The position numbers and the translations under genes were made by a program. Below, piece by piece: positions 20,139-30,334 of a stretch of DNA of 64,000 bases. Origin of the DNA: Flagellimonas hymeniacidonis (GTDB lineage: Bacteria > Bacteroidota > Bacteroidia > Flavobacteriales > Flavobacteriaceae); contig NZ_VRUR01000001.1 in assembly GCF_008040165.1 (NCBI RefSeq), forward strand, positions 1,259,349 to 1,323,348, in the 5' to 3' direction. Each line of letters starts with the position of its first letter. The stretch's first letter is position 1. The notes beneath the pieces were generated by a model, which was given only the letters and a program-made list of their open reading frames with translations, was not told where the DNA came from and did not search any database.

Positions 20139-21490
20139 TGGCAAGTCGCAACTTTTATATTCAGCTAATTTTTAGGGTTTTAGTAATTTCCCTAACAGCG
20201 CTGGCTTTTGCGTTTGGTGTAGTTAAACTGTGGTATTTTACCATGGTTTTTTCTTTTTTCTTCCTGATTACCCAAGTATACTTTTTAATCGCTTTCATTA
20301 ATAGCACTAATCGTAAGATTGCCTATTTCTTTGATGCTATTAGAAATGAGGATTTCACCCTTCGGTTTCCGGAAAAGGTTGCTATAAAATCATTTAAAGA
20401 GCTTAATCAAAGCTTGAATAGGGTTAATGGTCTTATTCAAGAAGTGCATCTACAATTACAAATTAGGGAGCAATACTATCAAGAAATACTGAAGCAAGCG
20501 AGTATTGGAATTATGACATTCAATGAGAAAGGGCATATTCTTTTTTCCAACCCCACTTTGGAAAAACTACTCAATTACACACCTTTAAACCACATTAAGC
20601 AATTAGCCCAAGTAGATGAAAAGTTATATCAGGTATTTAAGTCATTTCGGCCGTTTGAAAGGAAGTTGTTTCAATTGACCAATGAACGGGAACAAATTCA
20701 ATTGGCACTAAAATCCACGCCCCTTACACTGGACGGAAAATCACTTATTTTGGTAGTGGTGCAGGATATTCATGAAGAGTTGGATGAGAAAGAAACCGAA
20801 TCTTGGGTGCGACTTATAAGGGTGCTTACCCATGAAATTATGAATACCATCACCCCAATTGCATCAATTTCAGATTCCATTATTAAATATTATAGGAAAA
20901 ACAATAAAATAGTGCCTTTACAGGATCTAGACGAAAGCCAAATAAAGAATACATTAAAAGGGCTGGAGGTAATAAAGGAGCAAGGTGGTAATCTTATGGA
21001 TTTTGTTCAATCATACAGAAGTTTACTCAATGTTCCAGAACCAAACAAGACCATTGTGAGTGGTAAAGGATTGCTAGAAAAAATAGATGTTCTGATGTCG
21101 GCGAGACTAGAAGAAGGACAAACAGATTTTAAGTTGATTTGCGATCCAGAGGATTTGGAATTTTTTATTGATGAAAAACAGATTACCCAAGTGCTGATAA
21201 ATTTGGTTAAAAATGCGCTTCAATCCGTTAATGAGAGTGATGAAGGTAGCGTGAAAATGATAGCGGGCATGGATAACAACGGGATAAAATTTATTGAAAT
21301 AAAAGACAATGGCCCAGGCATTCCATTAGATTTGATTGATGAGATTTTTGTGCCCTTTTTTACTACTAAAAATGAAGGTACGGGTATTGGACTTAGCCTC
21401 TCCAAGCAAGTAATGCAATTACACGGGGGCAGTTTAAAGGTTCGCTCTATACCCAATCAAGAAACTGTTTTTAGATTGGCCTTTTCTTAG
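20138..21490 (+). CDS. sensor histidine kinase (450 aa)
   Basis: Partner kinase of the overlapping response regulator. Two membrane helices fill residues about 10-55 with almost no periplasmic loop, so it probably senses within the membrane or cytoplasm. A linker and PAS-like region follow (about 110-215). The HisKA motif LTHEIMNT has its phosphorylated histidine at residue 232. The ATPase domain shows the N box (NLVKNALQS), G1 (DNGPGIP), F box (FFTTKNEG) and G2 (GTGIGLSLS). It resembles NtrY/AtoS-like kinases. The start codon shares its A with the regulator's stop codon, implying translational coupling. Confidence 0.95.
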   Translation: MASRNFYIQLIFRVLVISLTALAFAFGVVKLWYFTMVFSFFFLITQVYFLIAFINSTNRKIAYFFDAIRNEDFTLRFPEKVAIKSFKELNQSLNRVNGLIQEVHLQLQIREQYYQEILKQASIGIMTFNEKGHILFSNPTLEKLLNYTPLNHIKQLAQVDEKLYQVFKSFRPFERKLFQLTNEREQIQLALKSTPLTLDGKSLILVVVQDIHEELDEKETESWVRLIRVLTHEIMNTITPIASISDSIIKYYRKNNKIVPLQDLDESQIKNTLKGLEVIKEQGGNLMDFVQSYRSLLNVPEPNKTIVSGKGLLEKIDVLMSARLEEGQTDFKLICDPEDLEFFIDEKQITQVLINLVKNALQSVNESDEGSVKMIAGMDNNGIKFIEIKDNGPGIPLDLIDEIFVPFFTTKNEGTGIGLSLSKQVMQLHGGSLKVRSIPNQETVFRLAFS

Positions 21491-21492
21491 CA

Positions 21493-21954
21493 ATGATTTT
21501 CAATATGAAAACGAAAGAAGCACTTTTAAACTTTTGTTGGGACCATTTTAATGACAGAATGGAAAACCTCAAAAAAAGCAGAGCATCATTACAAGAATCG
21601 CTGAATTCCGAAACTAAAAGTAGCGCTGGAGATAAGCATGAGACGGGGCGTGCGATGGTACAACTGGAACTAGAAAAACTGGGAAAGCAATTTTCTGAAC
21701 TGGAGAAATTAAAAGAAGTACTTCAAAAAGTCGATATAGAAAAAAGGTCCAGGAAGGTTGGCCTAGGAAGCTTAGTTGAAACAACTAATGCACATTATTT
21801 TATCGCAATTTCCGCAGGGGCATTTAATATCGATGATATTGCGGCTTTCTGTATTTCAGCAAATGCGCCCATTGCTAAATTACTACTTGGTAAAGAGAAT
21901 GGAGACACTTTTGTTTTTAATGGAAAAGAACATGCGGTTGCAAAAGTATTGTAG
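21493..21954 (+). CDS. GreA/GreB-like C-terminal domain protein (153 aa)
   Basis: A small protein starting 2 bases after the kinase stop, so probably in the same transcript. Residues about 15-80 are strongly helical and charged (coiled coil like the GreA N-terminal finger). The rest has the pattern of the GreA/GreB C-terminal domain: a GSLVETTNAHYFIAISAG stretch and a final hydrophobic PIAKLLLGKENGDTF segment. Homologues in Bacteroidota are often mislabelled as 3-oxoacyl-ACP synthase; no thiolase-fold features are present. Either ATG 21493 or the in-frame ATG 21505 could be the start. A role at RNA polymerase is plausible but unproven. Confidence 0.7.
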   Translation: MIFNMKTKEALLNFCWDHFNDRMENLKKSRASLQESLNSETKSSAGDKHETGRAMVQLELEKLGKQFSELEKLKEVLQKVDIEKRSRKVGLGSLVETTNAHYFIAISAGAFNIDDIAAFCISANAPIAKLLLGKENGDTFVFNGKEHAVAKVL

Positions 21955-21968
21955 CCAAACGCGCCAAG

Positions 21969-22373
21969 CTAATCCCAATCGGGTTTTTTACGACTCGCCT
22001 TTTTGTCCGAATCCTTTTTCTTGGACTTCAATCGCTTCTCAATGGAAGATTTAGAGGGTTTGGTGGGCCTCCTTTTTTTGGGAACTTCTAGCCCTTTTTG
22101 CAATAGAGAAAAGAAACGCTTTATTACAATTTCTTTGTTTTTGTGTTGACTTCGTGCTTCATCACACTGTAAAATCAATAACCCCTCCTTAGTCAATTTG
22201 GAATCCAGTTTGAGCAATAACCGTTCTTTTTCCAAAAGGGATAAACCTTCTGATGCCTGTAATGGGAACGTTAATTCCACTTTAGAAGACACCTTGTTTA
22301 CATGTTGCCCACCAGCCCCGCTGCTTCGGATGGCTTTAAATTGAAGTTCTCTATGAATCTGTTCCTTGTTCAA
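21969..22373 (-). CDS. arfB: ArfB-like peptidyl-tRNA hydrolase, ribosome rescue (134 aa)
   Basis: Class-I release-factor domain protein that frees stalled ribosomes by hydrolysing peptidyl-tRNA. The catalytic GGQ is at residues 21-23 in an RSSGAGGQHVNKV context. A lysine/arginine-rich tail (KKRRPTK, then KSKKKDSDKK) would insert into the mRNA channel. The frame is open 12 codons further to an ATG at 22407-22409, but family members begin about 20 residues before GGQ. The TTG at 22371-22373, giving MNKEQIHRELQFKA, therefore fits better. With this start the gene overlaps the end of the upstream ABC gene by 23 bases. Confidence 0.88.
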   Translation of the reverse strand: MNKEQIHRELQFKAIRSSGAGGQHVNKVSSKVELTFPLQASEGLSLLEKERLLLKLDSKLTKEGLLILQCDEARSQHKNKEIVIKRFFSLLQKGLEVPKKRRPTKPSKSSIEKRLKSKKKDSDKKASRKKPDWD

Positions 22374-23346
22374 ATTGAAGACGCAAATTAATGGTCTCCA
22401 AAGATACATTAAGGAAGACAGTGTCGCCTTGCTTTAGCTTTTTATTGGAATTGAAATACAAAACTGTTTCCTCATTTACTTCCCCTTCAATAAGATAATG
22501 GGTTCCCTTAAAAAAGGATTTTTTTACCCAAACCTTTAAGCCCGAAGTTTCCGAAACTTTAAACTCGTGTGGATAAATCAGAACAGTTTTATCAATTTCT
22601 GAATACGATTTTAAAAGTTTAATGGGAAGCTGATTTACCTCTCCAAAAAGGGAAGCTGTGTAATAATTGGGGGGGTTCTTATAGAGCTTTTTTGTTTTTT
22701 GATTGGCTATTATTTTCCCTTTTTCCAAAATCAAGGTTCGTTCTGCATAGGGTAAAACATCGTTGGGATCATGACTGGCCGTAAGCACAGTTATTCCTTT
22801 TTCCTTCAAATAGGGGAACAGATTCCTTCGAAGTGAATTTCTTTTAAAATTATCAATATGCCCAAAGGGCTCATCTAACAATAAAAGCTCAGGTTCTTGA
22901 GCCAAAACACGGGCCAGCGCAACGCGTTGTTGTTGCCCACCACTTAAGTTTTTCACTTTAGTTTTGGCATAGGCTTCCAACTCAATCAGCTCCAAAAGCT
23001 CTTGAATTCTTTGTTGATGGTTTTCCTGCTCAAAGACAGATAGATGTTGTCCAATGTTTTCAGCTACTGTAATAAAGGGCATCAAATCAAAATCCTGAGA
23101 CAAGTATTTCATATAGGGCTCACCTGGCACCAGATTAAAATTTGGACCAAGCACTTTTTTTTCTTCCCAAGAGATAATTCCGTTTTCAACATGCAAAAGA
23201 CCATAGATAATCTTAAGCAATGTACTCTTGCCCGAACCGCTTTCACCCATAAGGGCCAGATGCTCTCCTTTATCCACTTTAAAGGAAATATCCTCTAAAA
23301 TGGACTGGTCCTGATAATGGAAAGAATCAATGTGAACGTCTAACAT
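22351..23346 (-). CDS. stand-alone ABC transporter ATP-binding protein (331 aa)
   Basis: An ATPase with Walker A GESGSGKST (residues 34-42), signature LSGGQQQR, Walker B LLLLDEPFGHID and switch histidine in TASHDPND. The C-terminal 110 residues form an OB/TOBE-like regulatory domain, as in the PotA/FbpC branch that drives solute or iron uptake. No permease or binding protein is nearby, so its partner must be encoded elsewhere. The 3' end overlaps the start of the rescue factor. A strong hairpin terminator separates it from the peptidase gene upstream. Substrate unknown. Confidence 0.88.
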   Translation of the reverse strand: MLDVHIDSFHYQDQSILEDISFKVDKGEHLALMGESGSGKSTLLKIIYGLLHVENGIISWEEKKVLGPNFNLVPGEPYMKYLSQDFDLMPFITVAENIGQHLSVFEQENHQQRIQELLELIELEAYAKTKVKNLSGGQQQRVALARVLAQEPELLLLDEPFGHIDNFKRNSLRRNLFPYLKEKGITVLTASHDPNDVLPYAERTLILEKGKIIANQKTKKLYKNPPNYYTASLFGEVNQLPIKLLKSYSEIDKTVLIYPHEFKVSETSGLKVWVKKSFFKGTHYLIEGEVNEETVLYFNSNKKLKQGDTVFLNVSLETINLRLQFEQGTDS

Positions 23347-23361
23347 ATAAGGGAAATCAAC

Positions 23362-23389
23362 AAAAAATCCGCTTCAATAGAAACGGATT
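23362..23389 (-). terminator. rho-independent terminator after the prolyl oligopeptidase gene
   Basis: On the minus strand a 10-bp stem (AATCCGTTTC pairing with GAAGCGGATT, one G-U) closes a 4-base loop. It is followed by a run of T. It starts about 20 bases after the peptidase stop codon. Confidence 0.8.
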
Positions 23390-23409
23390 AAATGGGGATT
23401 AAAGTATTT

Positions 23410-25563
23410 CTAATCCTTAAACTCTTTTAATATTGCTTGATTCGGCAGATAATCATACCCCATATTATAAAGGGTAAAGCCAAAAATATCAGCATACTGT
23501 TCAATGGTTTTACTTACAGGCGTTCCAGCTCCATGACCAGCATTAGTCTCAATACGAATTAGGGTGGGATTATTTCCAGTTTGTTTTGCCTGTAACTCCG
23601 CTGCAAATTTAAAACTATGGGCAGGCACTACACGATCATCATGATCTCCAGTCGTAACTAACGTGGCTGGATACGCAGTTCCCTCCTTAACATTGTGCAC
23701 GGGCGAATAGCCTTTAATATAATTGAACATCTCTTCACTTTCCTCCGACGTACCATAATCATATGCCCATCCTGCGCCAGCTGTAAAGGTATGGTAGCGA
23801 AGCATATCCAAAACCCCCACGGCAGGTAGTGCGACCTGCATCAAATCTGGGCGTTGGGTCATTGTTGCACCAACCAGTAAGCCGCCATTGGATCCACCTC
23901 TAATAGCTAAATATTCTTTAGAAGTATAATCGTTTTCAATTAAATATTCTGCCGCAGCAATAAAATCATCAAACACATTTTGCTTTTGCATTTTGGTGCC
24001 GGCAATATGCCATTTCTTACCATATTCACCACCCCCTCTTAGGTTTGGAACGGCATAAATTCCTCCCTGCTCCATCCAAACAGCATTGACAATACTGAAT
24101 GAAGGGGTAAGACTTATGTTGAATCCACCATATCCATATAATATGGTTGGATTTTTACCATTACGTTCCACGCCCTTTTTGCATGTAATAATCATAGGAA
24201 TTTTTGTTCCATCTTTTGAAGTATAGAAAACTTGTTTTGACTCATAATCCTCTGGATTAAAGTCAATTTCTGGCCTCCAATATTGCTCATATTCCCCAGT
24301 TTCCACATTATACTTATAAGAAGAGCTTGGGGTATTATAATTGGTGAATGAAAAGTAAAATTCTTTCTCTTCTTTTTTGCCGCCAAAACCACTTGCGCTC
24401 CCTACGCCAGGCAGCCTCACTTCCCTTACCAGTTTGCCATCATAATCATATTGCAGCACTTGGGAAATGGCGTCAACCATATACTCTGTAAAAAAATAGC
24501 CCCCACCGGTTCCCGTGGTTAGTACGTGCTCCGTTTCCGGAATTAAATCTTTCCAGTGTTCTGGTGTAGGGTTCGATGCATCGGTGACCACAATTTTTTT
24601 ATTGGGTGCGTCCATATTAGTGACCAGATATAACTTGGACCCAACAGTTTCTATCACGAAAGTATCAGAATCGGTATTGTCTAAAATGGTGATTAAACCG
24701 CTATTGGGCTGTGTTAAATCCTTTAGAAATAATTTATTGCCAGAGGTTGATGTCGAGGCGGAGATGAACAGATACTTTTCATCTTCTGATACGGAAGCAC
24801 CTACATAACGATGTTTTTCTTTAGCAGTGCCCCCAAATATTATGGCATCGTCCGATTGAGGCGTTCCCAGCTTGTGGTAGTACAATTTATGTTGATCGGT
24901 TTTTGCGGAAAGTTCACTTCCTTCAGGTTTGTCGTAACTGGAGTAAAAGAAGCCTTCGTTTCCTTTCCATGATATTCCACTAAACTTGATATCGACCAAA
25001 GTATCTTCTACAATTTCACGGTTTGTTGTGTTTATGACAATACCTTTGCGCCAATCGCTACCTCCTTCAGAAATTAAATAAGCAGCTTTAGAACCATCTT
25101 TGGTAAACTGTAGCCCCATTAAAGAGGTAGTGCCATCTTCAGAGAAGGTGTTAGGGTCCAAGAAAACCTCTTCCTCGTCGCCTTCTTTTTTTCTATAGAC
25201 GACATATTGATTTTGCAACCCATTGTTTTTGTAGAAATAAGTGTAGTCTCCTTCTTTAAAAGGAGATCCTACCTTTTCATAATTCCAAAGCTTTTCTAAT
25301 CTGTTTTTTAAGTCATCCCTAAATGGGATTTTATCCAGAAAGTTAAAAGTGGAAGCATTTTGTTCTTTGACCCAGGCTTCGGTTTCGGCACTGCGATCGT
25401 CTTCTAACCAGCGGTAGGGGTCTTTTACTTCATTTCCAAAATAGGTATCAACGGTATCAACTTTTTTCGTATCGGGATAATTCACTACAATGGGTTCTCT
25501 TTTGGTTGCGGTTTCACATGAGGCCACAACAATTATAGCTACAACAAGACTAAATGTTCTCAT
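23410..25563 (-). CDS. prolyl oligopeptidase family serine peptidase, lipoprotein (717 aa)
   Basis: Cleaves peptides after proline (S9A family). The start at ATG 25561-25563 gives a lipoprotein signal ([16 protein letters not shown]) with the lipid-bearing cysteine at residue 16. The frame is open 17 codons further, but that would remove the signal and run through a promoter-like element. Residues about 25-430 form the beta-propeller, beginning with the DPYRWLED motif. The alpha/beta-hydrolase part holds the catalytic serine at 558 (GGSNGG), the DHDDRV acid motif and the catalytic histidine at 677 (AGHGAG). Length matches the family. The protein should be anchored in the envelope and feed on peptides. 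Confidence 0.93.
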   Translation of the reverse strand: MRTFSLVVAIIVVASCETATKREPIVVNYPDTKKVDTVDTYFGNEVKDPYRWLEDDRSAETEAWVKEQNASTFNFLDKIPFRDDLKNRLEKLWNYEKVGSPFKEGDYTYFYKNNGLQNQYVVYRKKEGDEEEVFLDPNTFSEDGTTSLMGLQFTKDGSKAAYLISEGGSDWRKGIVINTTNREIVEDTLVDIKFSGISWKGNEGFFYSSYDKPEGSELSAKTDQHKLYYHKLGTPQSDDAIIFGGTAKEKHRYVGASVSEDEKYLFISASTSTSGNKLFLKDLTQPNSGLITILDNTDSDTFVIETVGSKLYLVTNMDAPNKKIVVTDASNPTPEHWKDLIPETEHVLTTGTGGGYFFTEYMVDAISQVLQYDYDGKLVREVRLPGVGSASGFGGKKEEKEFYFSFTNYNTPSSSYKYNVETGEYEQYWRPEIDFNPEDYESKQVFYTSKDGTKIPMIITCKKGVERNGKNPTILYGYGGFNISLTPSFSIVNAVWMEQGGIYAVPNLRGGGEYGKKWHIAGTKMQKQNVFDDFIAAAEYLIENDYTSKEYLAIRGGSNGGLLVGATMTQRPDLMQVALPAVGVLDMLRYHTFTAGAGWAYDYGTSEESEEMFNYIKGYSPVHNVKEGTAYPATLVTTGDHDDRVVPAHSFKFAAELQAKQTGNNPTLIRIETNAGHGAGTPVSKTIEQYADIFGFTLYNMGYDYLPNQAILKEFKD

Positions 25564-25584
25564 TCCTTTTGAGATTGATTTTGC

Positions 25585-25614
25585 TAAAAATAGCACAAAA
25601 ACCCTGACTCTCAA
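25585..25614 (-). promoter_or_regulatory. Bacteroidota-type promoter of the peptidase gene
   Basis: Minus strand: TTG at -33, 19-base spacer, then TATTTTTA, a 7 of 8 match to TAnnTTTG. It lies just upstream of the preferred start and inside the alternative longer frame, which supports the shorter start. Confidence 0.5.
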
Positions 25615-25640
25615 GGATAAGAATAAAGCTTTAACGTATT

Positions 25641-26654
25641 TTAAGAAACAGCTTCGGAAGTGCTGATTACCAGATTATTTTCCACAAGATATTCGGCTAT
25701 TTGAACCGCATTGGTTGCAGCCCCTTTTCTAAGATTATCCGAAACAACCCACATGTTCAGGGTATTGCGTTGCGTTTCATCCCTGCGGATTCTCCCCACA
25801 AAAACATCATCTTTCCCATGGGCATAAATGGGCATTGGATAAGTGTTGGTCTCTGGATTGTCTTGTACCGTTACGCCAGGAGTTTCACTCAATAATTTTC
25901 GAACCTCTGAAAGATCAAAGTCATTATGAAACTCAACATTAACGGATTCGGAATGACCACCGGCGGTTGGAATTCGCACGGCTGTTGCAGAAACGGAGAA
26001 CGTTCTATCGTCTAATATTTTTTGAGGCTCTCTGGCCAGCTTCATTTCTTCTTTGGTATAGCCGTTTTCCATAAAAACATCGCAATGTGGCAGTGCGTTG
26101 CGTCCAATAGGGTAAGGATAGGCCATTTCTCCCTGTACCCCTGCAATCTCATTTTCTAATTGGCGCACAGCTTTTACTCCAGTTCCGGAAACAGATTGGT
26201 ATGTAGAGACCACTACACGCTTCATTTGGTATTTTTTATGGAGTGGGTTAAGCGCCATCACCATTTGAATTGTTGAGCAATTGGGATTGGCTATGATTTT
26301 ATCTTCAACGGTCAACTCGTTAGCATTAATTTCTGGGACCACTAATTTTTTGGAAGGGTCCATTCGCCAAGCAGAAGAGTTATCAATGACAGTGGTCCCT
26401 ATTTCAGCAAATTTTGGGGCCCACTCCAAAGAAGTATCACCACCAGCTGAGAAAATGGCAATATCAGGCCTAGATACAATGGCATCTTGAAGCCCAATTA
26501 TAGTATGTTCTTGGTCTTTGTATGTCAATTTTTTTCCAACAGAGCGCTCAGAGGCAACCAACAATAATTCCGTGATTGGAAAATCTCTTTCGGCTAGTAC
26601 TTTCAACATAACTTCGCCCACCATACCTGTGGCTCCTACAACTGCTACTTTCAT
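25641..26654 (-). CDS. asd: aspartate-semialdehyde dehydrogenase (337 aa)
   Basis: Converts aspartyl phosphate to aspartate semialdehyde, the branch point to lysine/diaminopimelate, threonine and methionine. The NADP-binding GATGMVG motif is at residues 7-13. The catalytic cysteine is C126 in NPNCST, and the PTAGGHSES segment carries the active-site histidine. Length matches the family. It is preceded by a good Bacteroidota promoter and is most likely transcribed alone. Confidence 0.96.
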   Translation of the reverse strand: MKVAVVGATGMVGEVMLKVLAERDFPITELLLVASERSVGKKLTYKDQEHTIIGLQDAIVSRPDIAIFSAGGDTSLEWAPKFAEIGTTVIDNSSAWRMDPSKKLVVPEINANELTVEDKIIANPNCSTIQMVMALNPLHKKYQMKRVVVSTYQSVSGTGVKAVRQLENEIAGVQGEMAYPYPIGRNALPHCDVFMENGYTKEEMKLAREPQKILDDRTFSVSATAVRIPTAGGHSESVNVEFHNDFDLSEVRKLLSETPGVTVQDNPETNTYPMPIYAHGKDDVFVGRIRRDETQRNTLNMWVVSDNLRKGAATNAVQIAEYLVENNLVISTSEAVS

Positions 26655-26676
26655 TTCAGATTTTATTATAAAAGAA

Positions 26677-26706
26677 CAAAGGTACTCCAGATAAAGATCT
26701 ATGCAA
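26677..26706 (-). promoter_or_regulatory. Bacteroidota-type promoter of asd
   Basis: Minus strand: TTG, 19-base spacer, then TACCTTTG, an exact match to the TAnnTTTG -7 element. It sits 23 bases from the asd start codon. Confidence 0.65.
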
Positions 26707-26756
26707 GCATTTTATAAGGGGCTGATAAAAAAATAACAAAATGTTATAAATAAAAC

Positions 26757-26791
26757 AACCGCCAACTTGTTAGCGAAACAAACTGACGGTT
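26757..26791 (-). terminator. hairpin terminator downstream of mscL
   Basis: A 15-bp imperfect stem (AACCGCCAACTTGTT against AACAAACTGACGGTT) with a short loop, followed on the minus strand by a T-rich stretch. A second short hairpin (TTGCC/GGCAA, about 26818-26835) lies closer to the stop codon. Confidence 0.65.
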
Positions 26792-26840
26792 TTAAAGTTA
26801 TTATTGTGATGTAGCGGTTGCCCTTTAAAGGCAAATGGGC

Positions 26841-27242
26841 TTATTTTTTAAGGAGATCCCTAATTTCAGCAAGCAACTCTTCTTGAGATGGACCTGCTGG
26901 CGCTTCTGGAGCTGGCTCCTCTTTTTTCTTCATCTTATTAACGCCTTTTACAATCATAAACATTACAAAAGCGACGATGATAAAATCAATTACATTGGTT
27001 AAAAAGTCACCGTATAGTACAGCTACTTCTCCTACTTTTTCACCTGCATCATTCATAGTTCCTTCGGTTATGGTGTATTTAAGATCTTTGAAATCTGCAT
27101 TGAAAATGAGACCGATTAAAGGGGAAACGATTCCACCTGTAAAAGAGGCAACCACCTTGTTAAAGGCTGCACCCATTACGAAACCTACGGCAATGTCCAC
27201 TAGGTTTCCTTTCATTGCAAAATCCTTGAATTCTTTCAACAT
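26841..27242 (-). CDS. mscL: large-conductance mechanosensitive channel MscL (133 aa)
   Basis: Pressure-release channel opened by membrane tension under hypo-osmotic shock. The N-terminal FKDFAMKGNLVDIAVGFVMG segment is the conserved amphipathic helix and first membrane helix. A second helix (DFIIVAFVMFMIVKGVN) covers about residues 85-101. A KKKEEPAPEAP linker leads to the C-terminal helical bundle. Length is normal for the family. Transcribed on its own, with a hairpin terminator after it. Confidence 0.96.
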   Translation of the reverse strand: MLKEFKDFAMKGNLVDIAVGFVMGAAFNKVVASFTGGIVSPLIGLIFNADFKDLKYTITEGTMNDAGEKVGEVAVLYGDFLTNVIDFIIVAFVMFMIVKGVNKMKKKEEPAPEAPAGPSQEELLAEIRDLLKK

Positions 27243-27319
27243 AGTTTTATAGTTTAACTGGTTAATAGGATTACAATGTAATTAAAAATAGGGTTTTGCA
27301 CCAATTGATGATGGAAAAA

Positions 27320-28429
27320 TCATGAGTTAATAATAACCCTCTTTACTCTATGGGAAATAGCGGTTAAGATTTCATAAGAAATGGTATCAGCAGTATTTGC
27401 AAATTCTTCTGCGGACTGATGCAATCCAAAAACAAGGACTTCATCCCCTTCTTTGCAGGCAATATCGGTAACATCAACCATGATCATATCCATGCAGACA
27501 TTCCCAATAATAGGAGCTTTTTTTCCATGTATGAATACATGCCCTTTTTTATTCCCGTATTGGCGGCCAATACCATCGGCATGACCCAAAGGTAATGTTG
27601 CGGTGATTCTATAACCTTCTGATTTGTATGCGCGATTGTACCCTACGCTTTCATTGGGCTCTATTTTATGTAGTTGCGAGATAATAGTTTTTAGCTGAGC
27701 TACTGGCTTTAGTTTAGCATCAATAGCTTTAGCATTTCCATATCCATATAACCCTATTCCGCTTCGGACCATTTCAAATTGTGCTTCAGGATAGTTAATG
27801 ATTCCTGAAGTATTTAGCATATGCCTAAAAGGCTTGTACCCCAATTTCTGGTTTAATGCCTCACTTGTTTTTTTAAAAGTGGCTATTTGTTGAAGGCTAA
27901 ATGACCTTTCAGCTACATCTTCAGATGCAGCCAAGTGGGAGAAGACAGAAATTACTTTTAAGGCATTTTGTTCTCTAAGATGATTAATAATATAATCAAC
28001 ATCGTTTTCCCAAAACCCTAAACGATTAAGCCCTGTGTTGAATTTAATATGTACAGGGTAATCCTTTTGCTGTCTTTCCTCAGCTTTTTCCAAAAAAAGC
28101 TTTAAAATTTTAGGGGAATATAAGCTGGGCTCTAGATTAAAATCAATTAAAGCTTCAAAGTTTATAGGCAGTGGATGAAGTATCAGGATTGGTAATGTAA
28201 TTCCGGCATTCCTAAGCAAAACACCTTCGTTCGCATAGGCAACCGCAAAATAGTCGGTTCCCAAACTTTCCATTTTTTTGGCAATGGTTACCATATCGCT
28301 TCCGTACGCAAAGGCCTTTACTACAGAAAGAAACTTGGTTTCAGGGTCTAATCTGGATTTTAAAAACTTGAAATTGTGTTCTAGTGCCGCCAAATCAATT
28401 TGTAATGTAGTCTCACCAACTTTATCCAT
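27320..28429 (-). CDS. alr: alanine racemase (369 aa)
   Basis: PLP enzyme making D-alanine for peptidoglycan. The PLP lysine is K38 ([10 protein letters not shown], a variant of the VKANAYGHG motif). The second catalytic residue is the tyrosine of the SVGYNRAY segment. The CMDMIMVD segment belongs to the C-terminal beta domain. ATG 28427-28429 is preferred to the longer frame at 28465 because family members start close to this point. This start overlaps the thymidine kinase stop by 8 bases, so the two genes are translationally linked. Confidence 0.94.
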   Translation of the reverse strand: MDKVGETTLQIDLAALEHNFKFLKSRLDPETKFLSVVKAFAYGSDMVTIAKKMESLGTDYFAVAYANEGVLLRNAGITLPILILHPLPINFEALIDFNLEPSLYSPKILKLFLEKAEERQQKDYPVHIKFNTGLNRLGFWENDVDYIINHLREQNALKVISVFSHLAASEDVAERSFSLQQIATFKKTSEALNQKLGYKPFRHMLNTSGIINYPEAQFEMVRSGIGLYGYGNAKAIDAKLKPVAQLKTIISQLHKIEPNESVGYNRAYKSEGYRITATLPLGHADGIGRQYGNKKGHVFIHGKKAPIIGNVCMDMIMVDVTDIACKEGDEVLVFGLHQSAEEFANTADTISYEILTAISHRVKRVIINS

Positions 28430-29066
28430 CAGCAGTTTTCTTTTTTGCTGCGACTTCCTCAGCATCTACATTCATTTGACTTACTTTTTCCTTAAGCATG
28501 GCTTTATAAAATGCCGCTCTACTTAACGGTTCGTATTCTCCGGTTTCACCTAGCAGGACAAGATTATCGTCGTTAGATTTTCTAAAACTGTAATTGGCCA
28601 AGTTCCCGGTACGCGTGCAAACGGCATGTACTTTGGTTACATACTCTGCAGTAGCCATTAGGGCTGGCATAGGGCCAAATGGATTTCCTTTAAAATCCAT
28701 ATCCAATCCAGCAACTACAACGCGAACACCTCTATTGGCCAGATCATTGCAGACCGTAACGATTTCATCATCAAAGAACTGTGCTTCGTCAATCCCAACA
28801 ACGTCACAATCATCTGCCAACAACCGGATATTAGCTGCGGCAGGGACCGGTGTGGAACGAATTTCATTGGCATCGTGGGAAACGACCATATCCTCGCGAT
28901 AGCGTGTATCCACAATAGGTTTAAAAATTTCTACTTTCTGCTTGGCAAACTGGGCACGCTTTAATCTGCGGATCAATTCTTCAGTCTTTCCAGAGAACAT
29001 GGAACCACAGATAACTTCTATCCATCCAAATTGTTCTTTAGGGTTGACTGTGTTTTCGAGAAACAT
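28422..29066 (-). CDS. tdk: thymidine kinase, type II (214 aa)
   Basis: Salvages thymidine to dTMP. The P-loop GSMFSGKT is at residues 21-28, the GIDEAQFF segment gives the Walker B/catalytic glutamate, and the C-terminal lasso region is present. The 3' end overlaps alr. A possible -7 element, TAGTTTTG (29120-29127, minus strand), lies about 55 bases upstream, without a clear -33 partner. Confidence 0.95.
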   Translation of the reverse strand: MFLENTVNPKEQFGWIEVICGSMFSGKTEELIRRLKRAQFAKQKVEIFKPIVDTRYREDMVVSHDANEIRSTPVPAAANIRLLADDCDVVGIDEAQFFDDEIVTVCNDLANRGVRVVVAGLDMDFKGNPFGPMPALMATAEYVTKVHAVCTRTGNLANYSFRKSNDDNLVLLGETGEYEPLSRAAFYKAMLKEKVSQMNVDAEEVAAKKKTADG

Positions 29067-29224
29067 ACCGTACTTTTAAACGAAATTGGGTAGTTTTTTC
29101 GTTTTATTATAGGAAAGCACAAAACTACTAAAAAAATATGCCTTGGCTTAAGATTAAAATTTAACCTTTTGTTCTAAGTGACATAATTAAAATGGTTTTA
29201 TTTTTATAATATAGATTAAGAGCG

Positions 29225-29911
29225 ATGATAAAGAAATTAAGGGAAGATTTGATAAAATTATCTACGGATATTATCACATCAAGGGAAGATAAAGAGCTGA
29301 CAGAACTTTACGGTAAAGCTAAGGAGATTTATGAGAAGCTAGCAGTTCTTAAGTTTATAGATGAGAAGCTAAACGATGTGGAAGTTGATGTTTCTAAAAA
29401 TATGATTGCCTCTCGGTTCGAAAAATTGGCAAATGCGGTGTTGAGTGAAAATATTAAAGTTCCAGAAAGCAACCCACATGAGGAAGATATCATAATACCG
29501 GGAATGGATACCATTAAAGATATGGTTTCAGAAATGCCAACAGAAGCAGCTGTCGAGCATGTGTTTACAGAGTTTGTGGCAAAACCTGATTACATGAAAA
29601 ATGAAAAAGAAATTCTTTCCCCCGCAGAGAGCAATGGAAATGTTGTAGAAGGCAGATCTAAGTCTTTGAATGATACCTTTATTAAAGACCTGCAAGTAGG
29701 TCTCAATGACAAATTGGCCTTTGTAAAGCATTTGTTCAATAATAACACGAGTGACTACGACCGTGTACTTTCGCAATTAAACACCATCGATACCGAAGAG
29801 CGCTCCATTGCATTTATAAACAACATGGTAAAGCCAGAGTACAATGGTTGGGAGGGCAAAGAAGACTACGAAGCCCGATTTATAGCCTTGGTGGAACGAA
29901 GATTTGCTTAA
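29225..29911 (+). CDS. conserved hypothetical protein (228 aa)
   Basis: Not recognised by function. The protein is acidic and mostly helical, with no signal peptide or membrane segment. An N-terminal helical region (about 1-80) is joined by an acidic linker to a C-terminal helical domain (about 150-228). The C-terminal part contains LNDKLAFVKHLFNNN and ends EDYEARFIALVERRFA. The FVKHLF/DYDRVLSQLNT pattern is shared by small cytosolic proteins common in Flavobacteriaceae. It is followed after 57 bases by a DoxX-like gene. Confidence 0.75.
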   Translation: MIKKLREDLIKLSTDIITSREDKELTELYGKAKEIYEKLAVLKFIDEKLNDVEVDVSKNMIASRFEKLANAVLSENIKVPESNPHEEDIIIPGMDTIKDMVSEMPTEAAVEHVFTEFVAKPDYMKNEKEILSPAESNGNVVEGRSKSLNDTFIKDLQVGLNDKLAFVKHLFNNNTSDYDRVLSQLNTIDTEERSIAFINNMVKPEYNGWEGKEDYEARFIALVERRFA

Positions 29912-29968
29912 AAACTTCTTTTCCAATTACTTTTTATACATTTAGGTAAGCAACCTAAACGTTCAATT

Positions 29969-30325
29969 ATGAATTTCAAAAAAATAAGCTTTTGGCTGTC
30001 AACAGCTTTGCTGACGGCTATAATGTTGTTTTCTATCTACAATTATTTTTTTAACCATGAGATGATTCATGGTTTTTTTGAGAGTATGGGCTACCCAACA
30101 TACCTCATTTATCCTCTGGCTAGTGCAAAAATTTTAGGATTGATTGCCGTTTGGGGTAATTTTTCCAAATGGTTAAAAGAATGGGCATACGCTGGATTTT
30201 TCTTTAATGCCATTTTAGCTTTTTTTGCTCATTATATGATAAGTGATGGACAACATATCGGTGCTGTTTTGGCTTTTGCATTTGTATTGATTTCCTATTT
30301 CACAGGAAAGCAAGTAAGGCCGTAA
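29969..30325 (+). CDS. DoxX-like membrane protein (118 aa)
   Basis: Four predicted membrane helices (about 8-26, 44-62, 70-88, 94-112) with the FFESMGYPTYLIYPLASAKILG segment typical of DoxX-like family proteins. The family is found in the inner membrane, often tied to redox or thiol stress, but the reaction is unknown here. Ten bases separate it from rsmI. Confidence 0.8.
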   Translation: MNFKKISFWLSTALLTAIMLFSIYNYFFNHEMIHGFFESMGYPTYLIYPLASAKILGLIAVWGNFSKWLKEWAYAGFFFNAILAFFAHYMISDGQHIGAVLAFAFVLISYFTGKQVRP

Positions 30326-30334
30326 CTTTGGCCT

